A stretch of 64,000 nucleotides of DNA. Source: Pseudomonas saponiphila. GTDB taxonomy: Bacteria > Pseudomonadota > Gammaproteobacteria > Pseudomonadales > Pseudomonadaceae. A program made the position numbers and the translations under genes. Under the pieces are notes generated by a model that was given only the letters and a program-made list of their open reading frames with translations, did no database searches and was not told the origin of the DNA. The DNA lies in the NCBI RefSeq assembly GCF_900105185.1, contig NZ_FNTJ01000002.1, positions 186,001 through 250,000 on the forward strand, read 5' to 3'. This document shows, piece by piece, positions 34,307-43,269 of this stretch. Position 1 is the stretch's first letter. Each line of letters begins with the position of its first letter.

Positions 34307-36115
34307 TCAGCCCTCGATTTCGATCAGGATTTCGCCCGGGTTGACCCGGTCGCCCTTGGCCACATGAATCGCCACCACCTTGCCGGCCACCGCAGCCTGG
34401 ACTTCGGTTTCCATCTTCATGGCTTCAGTGATCAGCACCGCCTGACCCTCCTTGACCACATCGCCTTCCTTGACCAGCACATCGACGATGTTGCCCGGCA
34501 TGGTGGTGCTGACATGGCCCGGCGCGCTGGCCTGCTTGCGCTTGCTGCCACCGCCGCCGACAAATTCGTTGAGCGGCTCGAACACCACCTCTTCCGGCAT
34601 GCCGTCGATGGACAGGTAGAAGTGGCGCTTGCCTTCGGCCTTGACCCCGACACCGGTGATGTCGACGCGGTAGGTTTCGCCATGGACGTCGATGACGAAC
34701 TCGGTCGGCACGCCCTCACCGCCCGGCTTGCTGACACCGCCGGCTTCGGGGATCGGCAGCAGCGCTTCCGGAACCAGGGTGCCGGCCTCACGCTCTTCGA
34801 GGAACTTGCGCCCGATGTCGGGGAACATGGCGTAGGTCAGCACGTCTTCTTCGGAATGGGCCAGGACACCGATTTCGCCGCGCAGCTTGGTCATTTCCGG
34901 CTGCAGCAGGTCGGCCGGACGCACATCGATCACGTCCTCGCTGCCGATGGCCTGGCGCCGCAGGTTCTCGTCCACCTGACCCGGGGCCTTGCCGTAGCGG
35001 CCTTGCAGGTAGAGCTTCACTTCGTTGGTGATGGTCTTGTAGCGCTCGCCGGCCAGGACGTTGAAGAACGCCTGGGTGCCGACGATCTGCGAGGTCGGGG
35101 TCACCAGCGGCGGGTAGCCCAGGTCATGACGCACCCGCGGAATCTCCGCCAGCACTTCGCCCATGCGGTTCAGCGCGCCCTGCTCTTTCAACTGGTTGGC
35201 CAGGTTGGAAATCATCCCGCCCGGCACCTGGTTGACCTGCACCCGGGTATCGACCGCGGTGAATTCGCTTTCGAACTGGTGGTACTTCTTGCGCACGGCG
35301 TAGAAGTACAGGCCGATTTCCTGCAGCAGCTCCAGGTCCAGGCCGGTGTCGAACTCACTGCCTTTGAGGGCCGCGACCATGGACTCGGTGCCCGGGTGGC
35401 TGGTGCCCCAGGCAAAGCTGGAGATGGCCGTGTCGATGTGGTCGGCGCCGTTCTCGATGGCCTTGAGCTGACACATCGCGGCCAGGCCCGCAGTGTCGTG
35501 GGAGTGAATGAACACCGGCAGCGACAGCTCGGCCTTCAGCGCCTTGACCAGCTCGCCGGTGGCGTAAGGCGTCAGCAGGCCGGCCATGTCCTTGATCGCG
35601 ATCGAGTCGCAACCCATGGCTGCCATCTGCTTGGCCTGGGCCACGAACGCCTCGATGGTGTGCACCGGGCTGGTGGTGTAGGCGATGGTGCCCTGGGCGT
35701 GCTTGCCGGCGGCCTTCACTGCCTCGATGGCGACCCGCAGGTTACGCACGTCGTTCATCGCATCGAAGATGCGGAATACGTCGATGCCATTGACCGCGGC
35801 CTTGGCCACGAACGCCTTGACCACGTCGTCGCTGTAGTGGCGATAGCCCAGCAGGTTCTGCCCGCGCAGGAGCATTTGCAGGCGAGTGTTGGGCAGCGCG
35901 GCGCGCAGTTGGCGCAGGCGCTCCCAGGGGTCTTCCTTGAGGAAGCGCACGCAGGCGTCGAAGGTGGCGCCGCCCCAGACTTCCAGGGACCAGTAGCCGA
36001 CTTTGTCGAGCTTGTCGCAAATCGGCAGCATGTCTTCGGTGCGCATGCGGGTGGCCAGCAGCGATTGGTGAGCGTCGCGCAGGATGGTGTCGGTAACGAA
36101 GATCTTCTTAGTCAT
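34307..36115 (-). CDS. pycB: Pyruvate carboxylase subunit B (carboxyltransferase plus biotin carrier)
   Basis: A 602-residue biotin-dependent carboxyltransferase. It moves CO2 from biotin to pyruvate, making oxaloacetate for anaplerosis. The N-terminal TIM barrel has TDTILRDAHQSLLATR (metal site) and DVFRIFDAMNDVRNL. A linker then leads to a biotinyl domain with EAMKME, biotin on Lys567. No membrane segment is present, so this is the soluble two-subunit carboxylase, not a sodium-pumping decarboxylase, although it is often named oadA. It is downstream of pycA by about 100 bp, separated by a palindromic repeat. Confidence 0.93.
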   Translation of the reverse strand: MTKKIFVTDTILRDAHQSLLATRMRTEDMLPICDKLDKVGYWSLEVWGGATFDACVRFLKEDPWERLRQLRAALPNTRLQMLLRGQNLLGYRHYSDDVVKAFVAKAAVNGIDVFRIFDAMNDVRNLRVAIEAVKAAGKHAQGTIAYTTSPVHTIEAFVAQAKQMAAMGCDSIAIKDMAGLLTPYATGELVKALKAELSLPVFIHSHDTAGLAAMCQLKAIENGADHIDTAISSFAWGTSHPGTESMVAALKGSEFDTGLDLELLQEIGLYFYAVRKKYHQFESEFTAVDTRVQVNQVPGGMISNLANQLKEQGALNRMGEVLAEIPRVRHDLGYPPLVTPTSQIVGTQAFFNVLAGERYKTITNEVKLYLQGRYGKAPGQVDENLRRQAIGSEDVIDVRPADLLQPEMTKLRGEIGVLAHSEEDVLTYAMFPDIGRKFLEEREAGTLVPEALLPIPEAGGVSKPGGEGVPTEFVIDVHGETYRVDITGVGVKAEGKRHFYLSIDGMPEEVVFEPLNEFVGGGGSKRKQASAPGHVSTTMPGNIVDVLVKEGDVVKEGQAVLITEAMKMETEVQAAVAGKVVAIHVAKGDRVNPGEILIEIEG

Positions 36116-36129
36116 TGGTATCTCCTCAT

Positions 36130-36209
36130 AGCGGCAAGCTCAAAGCTACAAGCTGCAAGTGAAAGCCGATCGGCTCTGGCTTGGCGCTTGCCGCTGAAAG
36201 CTTGCCGCT
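36130..36209. repeat. Palindromic repeat between pycA and pycB
   Basis: AGCGGCAAGC (36130-36139) is inverted as GCTTGCCGCT at 36186-36195 and again at 36200-36209, with AAGCTACAAGCTGCAAG-type text in between. This is a Pseudomonas extragenic palindrome of another family, close to the pycB ribosome-binding site. Confidence 0.65.
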
Positions 36210-36215
36210 GTTTAT

Positions 36216-37631
<1,416 letters not shown>

Positions 37632-37768
37632 TTGGAGGTTCCCTTGAGCCGTTGGAACAAACGACCCGCTAGACCGAGTCGGCGCGTGACCAAATGTTTC
37701 AGGTCAGTCGCCGCGTCACACTAGCCCTGAAGAGGGATTAACAAAAATCAATAATTATTGGGTTGGGC

Positions 37769-37784
37769 ATAAGTAAAGACTTAT
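37769..37784. promoter_or_regulatory. Inverted repeat between pycA and the LysR gene
   Basis: ATAAGT-AAAG-ACTTAT is a perfect inverted repeat, and AATAATTATT (37750-37759) is a second palindrome, both in the divergent gap. They are likely binding sites for the adjacent LysR regulator, inferred from position. Confidence 0.5.
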
Positions 37785-37821
37785 AGTCGTGCCACAAGCC
37801 CCAGGCGCGAGCACTCCATAA

Positions 37822-38784
37822 ATGCGTAAGTCCTTGATGAGACTGACATTGCGTCAGTTGCAGATTTTCAATGAAGTCTGTGATCTGCGCTCCTACAGCC
37901 GCGCCGCCGATGAAATGAATCTCACCCAGCCGGCAGTCAGCCTGCAGATCCGTCAGCTGGAGGAACTGATCGGCCAGCCGTTGTTCGATTACGTCGGCAA
38001 GAAGCTCTACATGACCGAAGCCGCCGAAGCCCTGCAACGGGCCAGCCGGGACATCTTCGGACGCCTGGAAAACCTCGACATGCAGCTCTCGGACATGCAG
38101 GGCTCGCTGCAGGGCCAGCTCAAGCTGGCGGTGGAATCCAGCGCCAAGTATTTCGTCCCGCACCTGTTCGCCGCCTTCAAGCGCCAGCATCCGGAAGTCC
38201 ACCTGCAACTGACCGTGGTCAACCGCGCCCAGGTGATCCGCCGACTCTCGGACAACCGCGACGATCTGGTGATCATGTCCATGGTGCCCCAGGACATGGA
38301 GCTGGAATTCCTGCCGTTTCTCAACAACCCGATCGTTGCCGTAGCGCCACCGGATCATCCCCTGAGCCACATGGGCCCGCTGCGCCTGCAGGACCTGGAG
38401 CCCTACACCCTGGTGCTGCGCGAACCGGGCTCGGGCACGCGCCTGGCCTGCGAGGAGTACTTCAAGGAGAAGCGCGTGCACTTCACCCAGATCCTCGAAG
38501 TGTCGTCGGCCGAGGCTCAGCGCGAGTGCGTGCGGGCGGGCCTGGGCGTGGCCTTGCTGACGCGCCACGCCCTGAACCTTGAGTTGGCGACCGGCGGCTT
38601 GATCGAGTTGCCGGTCGAAGAGCTGCCATTGCTGCGCAGCTGGTGCCTGGTACAGGCCAAAGCCAAACGCCTGTCACCGGTAGCGCATGCGTTCCTGGGA
38701 TTCATCCGCAGCGAACGGGTACAGATCAGCGGGCTGGTTGAACGCTTCGACGGGAAGCCGCGGGTGCCGCCTGCCAGTAATTGA
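37822..38784 (+). CDS. pycR: LysR-family regulator of pyruvate carboxylase
   Basis: A 320-residue LysR regulator. The N-terminal HTH covers about residues 8-66 (SYSRAADEMNLTQPAVSLQI). The effector domain resembles CbbR/CysB-like members. I chose ATG 37822 (MRKSLMRLTLRQ) because the P. aeruginosa orthologue, as I recall it, begins in the same way; an alternative ATG lies at 37837. It is divergent from pycA, and the P. aeruginosa counterpart has been named PycR. Its effector is unknown. The gene end overlaps the small convergent gene by 59 bp. Confidence 0.88.
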   Translation: MRKSLMRLTLRQLQIFNEVCDLRSYSRAADEMNLTQPAVSLQIRQLEELIGQPLFDYVGKKLYMTEAAEALQRASRDIFGRLENLDMQLSDMQGSLQGQLKLAVESSAKYFVPHLFAAFKRQHPEVHLQLTVVNRAQVIRRLSDNRDDLVIMSMVPQDMELEFLPFLNNPIVAVAPPDHPLSHMGPLRLQDLEPYTLVLREPGSGTRLACEEYFKEKRVHFTQILEVSSAEAQRECVRAGLGVALLTRHALNLELATGGLIELPVEELPLLRSWCLVQAKAKRLSPVAHAFLGFIRSERVQISGLVERFDGKPRVPPASN

Positions 38785-38938
38785 CCGCCTCAAGCTCGGG
38801 GTAATCGTTGATTTCCTGCTGCAACTGACGCAGCTCGAAGCGGTGTTCGATCGCACGCCGAAACTCCATGCGGCGCTGGTCTTCCTGCTGACGACGGGTC
38901 TTGACGGCGCTGTTGCTCTCTTCGTAAGGCCGGGCCAT
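38726..38938 (-). CDS. Small conserved charged protein
   Basis: A 70-residue protein of no known function, very rich in Arg, Glu and Gln (MARPYEESNSAVKTRRQQED and MEFRRAIEHRFELRQL). The helical charged core suggests a coiled coil or nucleic-acid contact, but there is no motif to rest this on. I recall similar small proteins beginning MARPYEE in other Pseudomonas at this place near the RpiR regulator. GGGAGA lies six bases before the ATG. The gene end overlaps the LysR gene on the other strand by 59 bp. Confidence 0.65.
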   Translation of the reverse strand: MARPYEESNSAVKTRRQQEDQRRMEFRRAIEHRFELRQLQQEINDYPELEAVNYWQAAPAASRRSVQPAR

Positions 38939-39046
38939 TTCGAGTCTCCCAATGCGAGTACGGAAGCTTCACGATGGACGTCGGCGGTTACGGTTTGGCG
39001 GCGGGTCGGTTACAGGACGATGAACATTCACAGCGCCCACCTATCA

Positions 39047-39073
39047 GTAGGCGCTGGCTTGCCAGCGAAGGCG
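39047..39073. repeat. Half REP element
   Basis: GTAGGCGCTGGCTTGCCAGCGAAGGC, a single left half with one changed base in the GTAGGAGC start. Confidence 0.8.
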
Positions 39074-39123
39074 TCCGTCAGCGCGATGCACAACCCTGAG
39101 GCCTCATCACCGGCCAGAGAAAC

Positions 39124-39990
39124 TCAATCGTCCAGGGCTTTGACCGACTTGGGCGACAGGCGCAGGCTGCGCAAGCTGCGCTTGACGCTCTTGAGGTGGT
39201 TCACCAGGCTCGGGCCACGAGCCATGGCCACGCCCATCGCCAACACGTCGATCACCACCAGATGGGCGATACGCGAGGTCAGCGGGGTGTAGATCTCGGT
39301 GTCTTCATGGACGTCGATGGCCAGGTTGACCGTGGACAGCTCGGCCAAAGGCGTCTGGCTCGGGCACAGGGTGATCAGCGAGGCGCCACTTTCACGCACC
39401 AGGTTGGCGGTGATCAGCAGGTCCTTGGAGCGCCCGGATTGGGAAATGCAAATCGCCACGTCGGTGGGCTTGAGGGTCACCGCCGACATCGCCTGCATGT
39501 GCGGGTCGGAATAGGCCGCCGCGGTCAGCAGCAGGCGAAAGAACTTGTGCTGGGCATCCGCCGCCACCGCGCCCGAGGCGCCGAAGCCGTAGAACTCCAC
39601 GCGCTGGGCCTGGGACATGGCGGTCACCGCCTGCTGCAGGGCCACCGGATCGAGCTTCTCGCGAACCTCCATCAGGGTGTGCAGGGTGGTGTCGAAGATC
39701 TTCAGGCTGTAGTCGGCGACGGAATCGTCTTCATGAATCGCGAACTGGCCGAAACTGGCGCCGGCGGCGAGGCTCTGGGCCAGCTTGAGCTTGAGGTCCT
39801 GGAAACCGGAGCAGCCGATGGCTCGGCAAAAGCGCACGATGGTCGGTTCGCTGATGCCCACGCTGTGGGCCAGGTCCGCCATGGAACTGTGCATCACCGC
39901 CGCCGGATCAAGGAGCACGTGATCGGCGACCTTGAGTTCCGATTTGCGTAACAAATGACGTGACTGGGCGATGTGCTGCAACAGGTTCAA
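39124..39990 (-). CDS. RpiR/HexR-family transcriptional regulator
   Basis: A 288-residue regulator with an N-terminal RpiR HTH (about 1-76, ADLAHSVGISEPTIVRFCRA) and a SIS sugar-phosphate domain (about 120-270, with VEFYGFGASG and ICISQSGRSKDLL). It closely resembles HexR, which senses KDPG and controls glucose catabolism. In P. aeruginosa a comparable gene stands next to a glucose-6-phosphate dehydrogenase gene; here that partner is absent and the neighbour is a GGDEF/EAL gene. A HexR-like palindrome 48 bp before the start suggests self-control. Confidence 0.85.
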   Translation of the reverse strand: MNLLQHIAQSRHLLRKSELKVADHVLLDPAAVMHSSMADLAHSVGISEPTIVRFCRAIGCSGFQDLKLKLAQSLAAGASFGQFAIHEDDSVADYSLKIFDTTLHTLMEVREKLDPVALQQAVTAMSQAQRVEFYGFGASGAVAADAQHKFFRLLLTAAAYSDPHMQAMSAVTLKPTDVAICISQSGRSKDLLITANLVRESGASLITLCPSQTPLAELSTVNLAIDVHEDTEIYTPLTSRIAHLVVIDVLAMGVAMARGPSLVNHLKSVKRSLRSLRLSPKSVKALDD

Positions 39991-40037
39991 AGGGCTGGAC
40001 TCATTGTTATTGGCTGACGCCGGAGATGTAGCAGGCT

Positions 40038-40052
40038 TGTAGTTATACTACA
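40038..40052. promoter_or_regulatory. HexR-like palindrome upstream of the RpiR gene
   Basis: TGTAGT-TAT-ACTACA is a perfect inverted repeat 48 bp before the RpiR start. It fits the TGTAGT/ACTACA pattern I recall for HexR sites. An autoregulatory operator is the likely role. Confidence 0.55.
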
Positions 40053-40157
40053 GGAATCGTCTTTTTGCCTGCTCAATGCATCACGAAGTTGCCGGCCTAC
40101 CCCCCATTTTCAGCCGGGTACGACTTATGTAGCCGTTCTGGCGCACGCCCATGAAGG

Positions 40158-43022
40158 CTAGCGCGCCTGGGCCTGCAACAGCAGCGCCAGGCCTTCGGCG
40201 TCCACCGGACGACTGATCAGATAGCCCTGCACTTCATCGCAGTGTTCGGCCCGCAGGAACGTCAGTTGACCGGGTTCTTCAACGCCTTCGGCCACCACCT
40301 TCAGCGACAGCCCGTGGGCCATGGCGATGATCGCCCGGGTGATCGCGGCATCCTCGCCGCCATCGGCCAGCCCACGGATAAAGGCCTGGTCGATCTTCAC
40401 GTAGTCCACCGGAATCCGCTTGAGGTAGCTCAGGGACGAGTAGCCGGTGCCGAAGTCGTCAATCGCCAGCTTCACCCCCAGGGCGCGTAGTTGCCGGAAG
40501 GTGGCGATGATGTGCTCGACGCTGTCCAGCAACTGGCTTTCGGTCAGTTCCAGCTCCAGCAGGTGCGGCTCCAGGCCGGTTTCCTCCAGCACCTGGCGTA
40601 CCAGGCTAACCAGCTTGCCCTGGCGCAACTGATACACCGACAGGTTGACCGACACCCGAATCGGTTCCAGGCCCTGGCGCTGCCATTCACAGGCCTGCCG
40701 GCAGGCCTGGCGCAAGACGAATTCACCAATGGGGCCGATCAGCCCGGTTTCTTCCGCCAGACCGATAAAGTCTCCCGGCGGCACCCGGCCCATGATCGGA
40801 TGGTCCCAGCGCACCAGCGCCTCGGCGGCATTCAGGCGGCCCGTGGCCAGGCACAGTTTGGGCTGGTAGAAGACCATCAGCTGGTGTTCTTCGATGGCCT
40901 TGCGCAACTGGTTCTCCAGTTGCAGCCGCTCCAGGGTGCTGGCTTGCAGGCTTTCGGTATAGAACTGGAAGTTGTTGCCACCCAGGTGCTTGGCGTGGGC
41001 CATGGCCATGTTCGCCTGGCTGACCAGGGCGGCGACCTCCCTGGCGCTGTCCGGCAGCATGCTGATGCCAATGGAGGCGCTGACCACCAACTCGTGGCCT
41101 TCAACGGTGATCGGCAGGCGCAACTTGCTCAACAAGCGGGTCGCCACCCGGGTCAGGCTCGACAGGCTGCCGTAGGCATCGAACAGCACGGCGAACTCGT
41201 CCCCGGACAAGCGCGCGATGGTGTCGGCTTCCGGCAGCGCGTTGACCAGCCGCCGGGCCATTTTCTGCAACAGCTGGTCGGCCATTTCATGGCCGAGGCT
41301 GTCATTGAGCAGCTTGAAGCGATCCAGATTGATGTGCAGCAAGGCCAGGCTGCGGCTGCCCTGGCGCACCCGCTGGTGGGCCTCGCGCAGACGCTCGCGG
41401 AACAGCGAGCGGTTGGCCAGCCCGGTGAGTTCGTCATAGTGGGTGAGGTAGCGCATACGCTCCTCGGATTCACGCCGGGCCGACAGATCGGCGAAGAAGC
41501 CCACGATATGCCGGACTTTTCCCCGCCTGTCGCGCACTACATTCAGTTGCAGCCACTGCGGATAAAGCTCGCCGTTCTTGCGGGTTTCCACCAGTTCGCC
41601 CTGCCAGCTGCCGTGCTGCTCCAGGGCCTGATGGATCATTGGGTAGTGACGACGGGCGTCGCGGCTGCAGGACAGCTCCACCACATTGCGCCCGAGCATG
41701 TCTTCGACCTGATAGCCGGTGACCAGGCTGAAGGCCTGGTTGGCGGCGATCAGGGCGTAATCGGGGTCAAGGATGACAATCCCTTCGCTGGCCGCCTCGA
41801 ACACCGTGGCGGCCAGGTCGCGCTGCACTTCCAGCTCCTTGTCGGCACTGATGTCGCGCCGCGTGCCCACCATGCGCAGCACCCGTCCGCCGGGGCTGCG
41901 CTCCACCGCCCGACCTCGGTCCTCGACCCACACCCAGCGGCCATCGCCATGGCGCACCCGGTACTCCACCTGATAGTCCTCGCTGCGGCCCTTGAGGTGC
42001 TCCACCAGGGCACGCTTGAGCACCGGCAGATCCTCGGGATGCAGACGCGGCTTGAGGTGGCTGAGCATCGCCGTGACATCTTCCGGCTCCAGGCCGAACA
42101 GCTCCTTGAGCTGGGTGTGATGGACCTCGTCGGTCTGCAGGTTCCAGTCCCACAAGCCCAGTTCGCTGGCATCCAGGGCCAGGGCCAGGCGTGCCTCGCT
42201 CTTGCTCAGGGCCTGGTTGGCCGCGTCCAGCTCCAGGCTGCGCTGAGCCACCCGGTGTTCCAGTCCGGCCTGGGCCTCGCGCAATTGCTCCTCGGCGCGG
42301 CGGCGTTGCTCCACTTCCCGGGCCAGCTCGCGGTTGAGCTGGTTGCTGCGGCTCTGGGCGTCCTGCAGGTGCTCGATCAAGGCCTGATTCTGAAAGCGTC
42401 GCAGCAAGCCACGCTGGATCAGGCGATTGACCTGCCAGGCCACCACGCTCAGGGACCCCAGGAGAATCAGCCCCAGCCAGCCCCAGCCACGCTGCTGCTC
42501 GTCGCCACCCCAGAACAGGTAGGCGATCGCCGGCAGCAGGCAAGGCAAGGTGAAGGAAAGGAAGGCCTGCAGGCTGACCGCATAGGCCACGCTGGCCGAC
42601 AGAATGGCCGCGCCGATCAGGCCGAAGACCCAGGCCTGCTGGAGAAAACTGTCGGTGGGCACCAGAGCGATGCCGGCGCAGGCCAGGGTCAGGCCGCTGA
42701 CCGTCGACCCCAGCAGAAACATGCGCTGCCAGACCGGCTGCGCCTGGCGGCTGGGGATTGCCGAGTCGAAGGCCGCCACCTGGATCACCCGCAAGGCCAC
42801 CAGGGCCAACAGCCAGACCATCCACACGCTGAGCAACAAATAGCGCGCCGGGCTCCAGAGCAGCCAGGTGCACACCAGGCCGTTGAGCAACATGAACAGC
42901 GTCGGCAGCAGCGAGCCCTGATACAGCAGACGCGTGCGTTCCACCGCCATCTCGACGGCGTAGCGCAGAAGGATGACCCGCGGTTCCACCAAGGGTCCGG
43001 ACAGGTCGGAATCATGAGTCAT
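40158..43022 (-). CDS. Membrane PAS-GGDEF-EAL protein, cyclic-di-GMP metabolism
   Basis: A 954-residue inner-membrane signalling protein. In order: an N-terminal membrane region of about six helices (to about 200), a coiled-coil (about 210-275), two PAS domains (about 275-400 and 400-515), a GGDEF domain (about 520-685) and an EAL domain (about 700-950). The cyclase motif reads SGDEF. The I-site arginine is replaced (PEAD instead of RxxD), so product inhibition is probably lost. The EAL motif reads EALVRWDH and DDFGTGYSSLS is intact, so phosphodiesterase activity is likely. Start 43022 (MTHDSDLSG). Confidence 0.88.
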   Translation of the reverse strand: MTHDSDLSGPLVEPRVILLRYAVEMAVERTRLLYQGSLLPTLFMLLNGLVCTWLLWSPARYLLLSVWMVWLLALVALRVIQVAAFDSAIPSRQAQPVWQRMFLLGSTVSGLTLACAGIALVPTDSFLQQAWVFGLIGAAILSASVAYAVSLQAFLSFTLPCLLPAIAYLFWGGDEQQRGWGWLGLILLGSLSVVAWQVNRLIQRGLLRRFQNQALIEHLQDAQSRSNQLNRELAREVEQRRRAEEQLREAQAGLEHRVAQRSLELDAANQALSKSEARLALALDASELGLWDWNLQTDEVHHTQLKELFGLEPEDVTAMLSHLKPRLHPEDLPVLKRALVEHLKGRSEDYQVEYRVRHGDGRWVWVEDRGRAVERSPGGRVLRMVGTRRDISADKELEVQRDLAATVFEAASEGIVILDPDYALIAANQAFSLVTGYQVEDMLGRNVVELSCSRDARRHYPMIHQALEQHGSWQGELVETRKNGELYPQWLQLNVVRDRRGKVRHIVGFFADLSARRESEERMRYLTHYDELTGLANRSLFRERLREAHQRVRQGSRSLALLHINLDRFKLLNDSLGHEMADQLLQKMARRLVNALPEADTIARLSGDEFAVLFDAYGSLSSLTRVATRLLSKLRLPITVEGHELVVSASIGISMLPDSAREVAALVSQANMAMAHAKHLGGNNFQFYTESLQASTLERLQLENQLRKAIEEHQLMVFYQPKLCLATGRLNAAEALVRWDHPIMGRVPPGDFIGLAEETGLIGPIGEFVLRQACRQACEWQRQGLEPIRVSVNLSVYQLRQGKLVSLVRQVLEETGLEPHLLELELTESQLLDSVEHIIATFRQLRALGVKLAIDDFGTGYSSLSYLKRIPVDYVKIDQAFIRGLADGGEDAAITRAIIAMAHGLSLKVVAEGVEEPGQLTFLRAEHCDEVQGYLISRPVDAEGLALLLQAQAR

Positions 43023-43269
43023 AGGCAGTGTTCTTATAATGGTTGAGCCTGAAACGTCGGCGGAGCATACACAAGCAAAGGCGCGAGCCAAACTGCTCCA
43101 AGTCATAAATTCGATAAAACCGATCCCCCATCAATCCACGGGGCAACAGCCCGGACTTGAAGCGCCAAAGGCTGCGACCCATGACCGACCGGTCGTCACC
43201 CGTGGTTGTTTTATCGGCTAATGCAAAGCCGGGTTTGCCCGGGGTGGCGCGGGCCCCTAGAATGCCCCG

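Noticed and set aside
40491..43046. 851-codon frame opposite the GGDEF/EAL gene
   Set aside because: Composition typical of antisense reading; the minus-strand gene has full domain structure.
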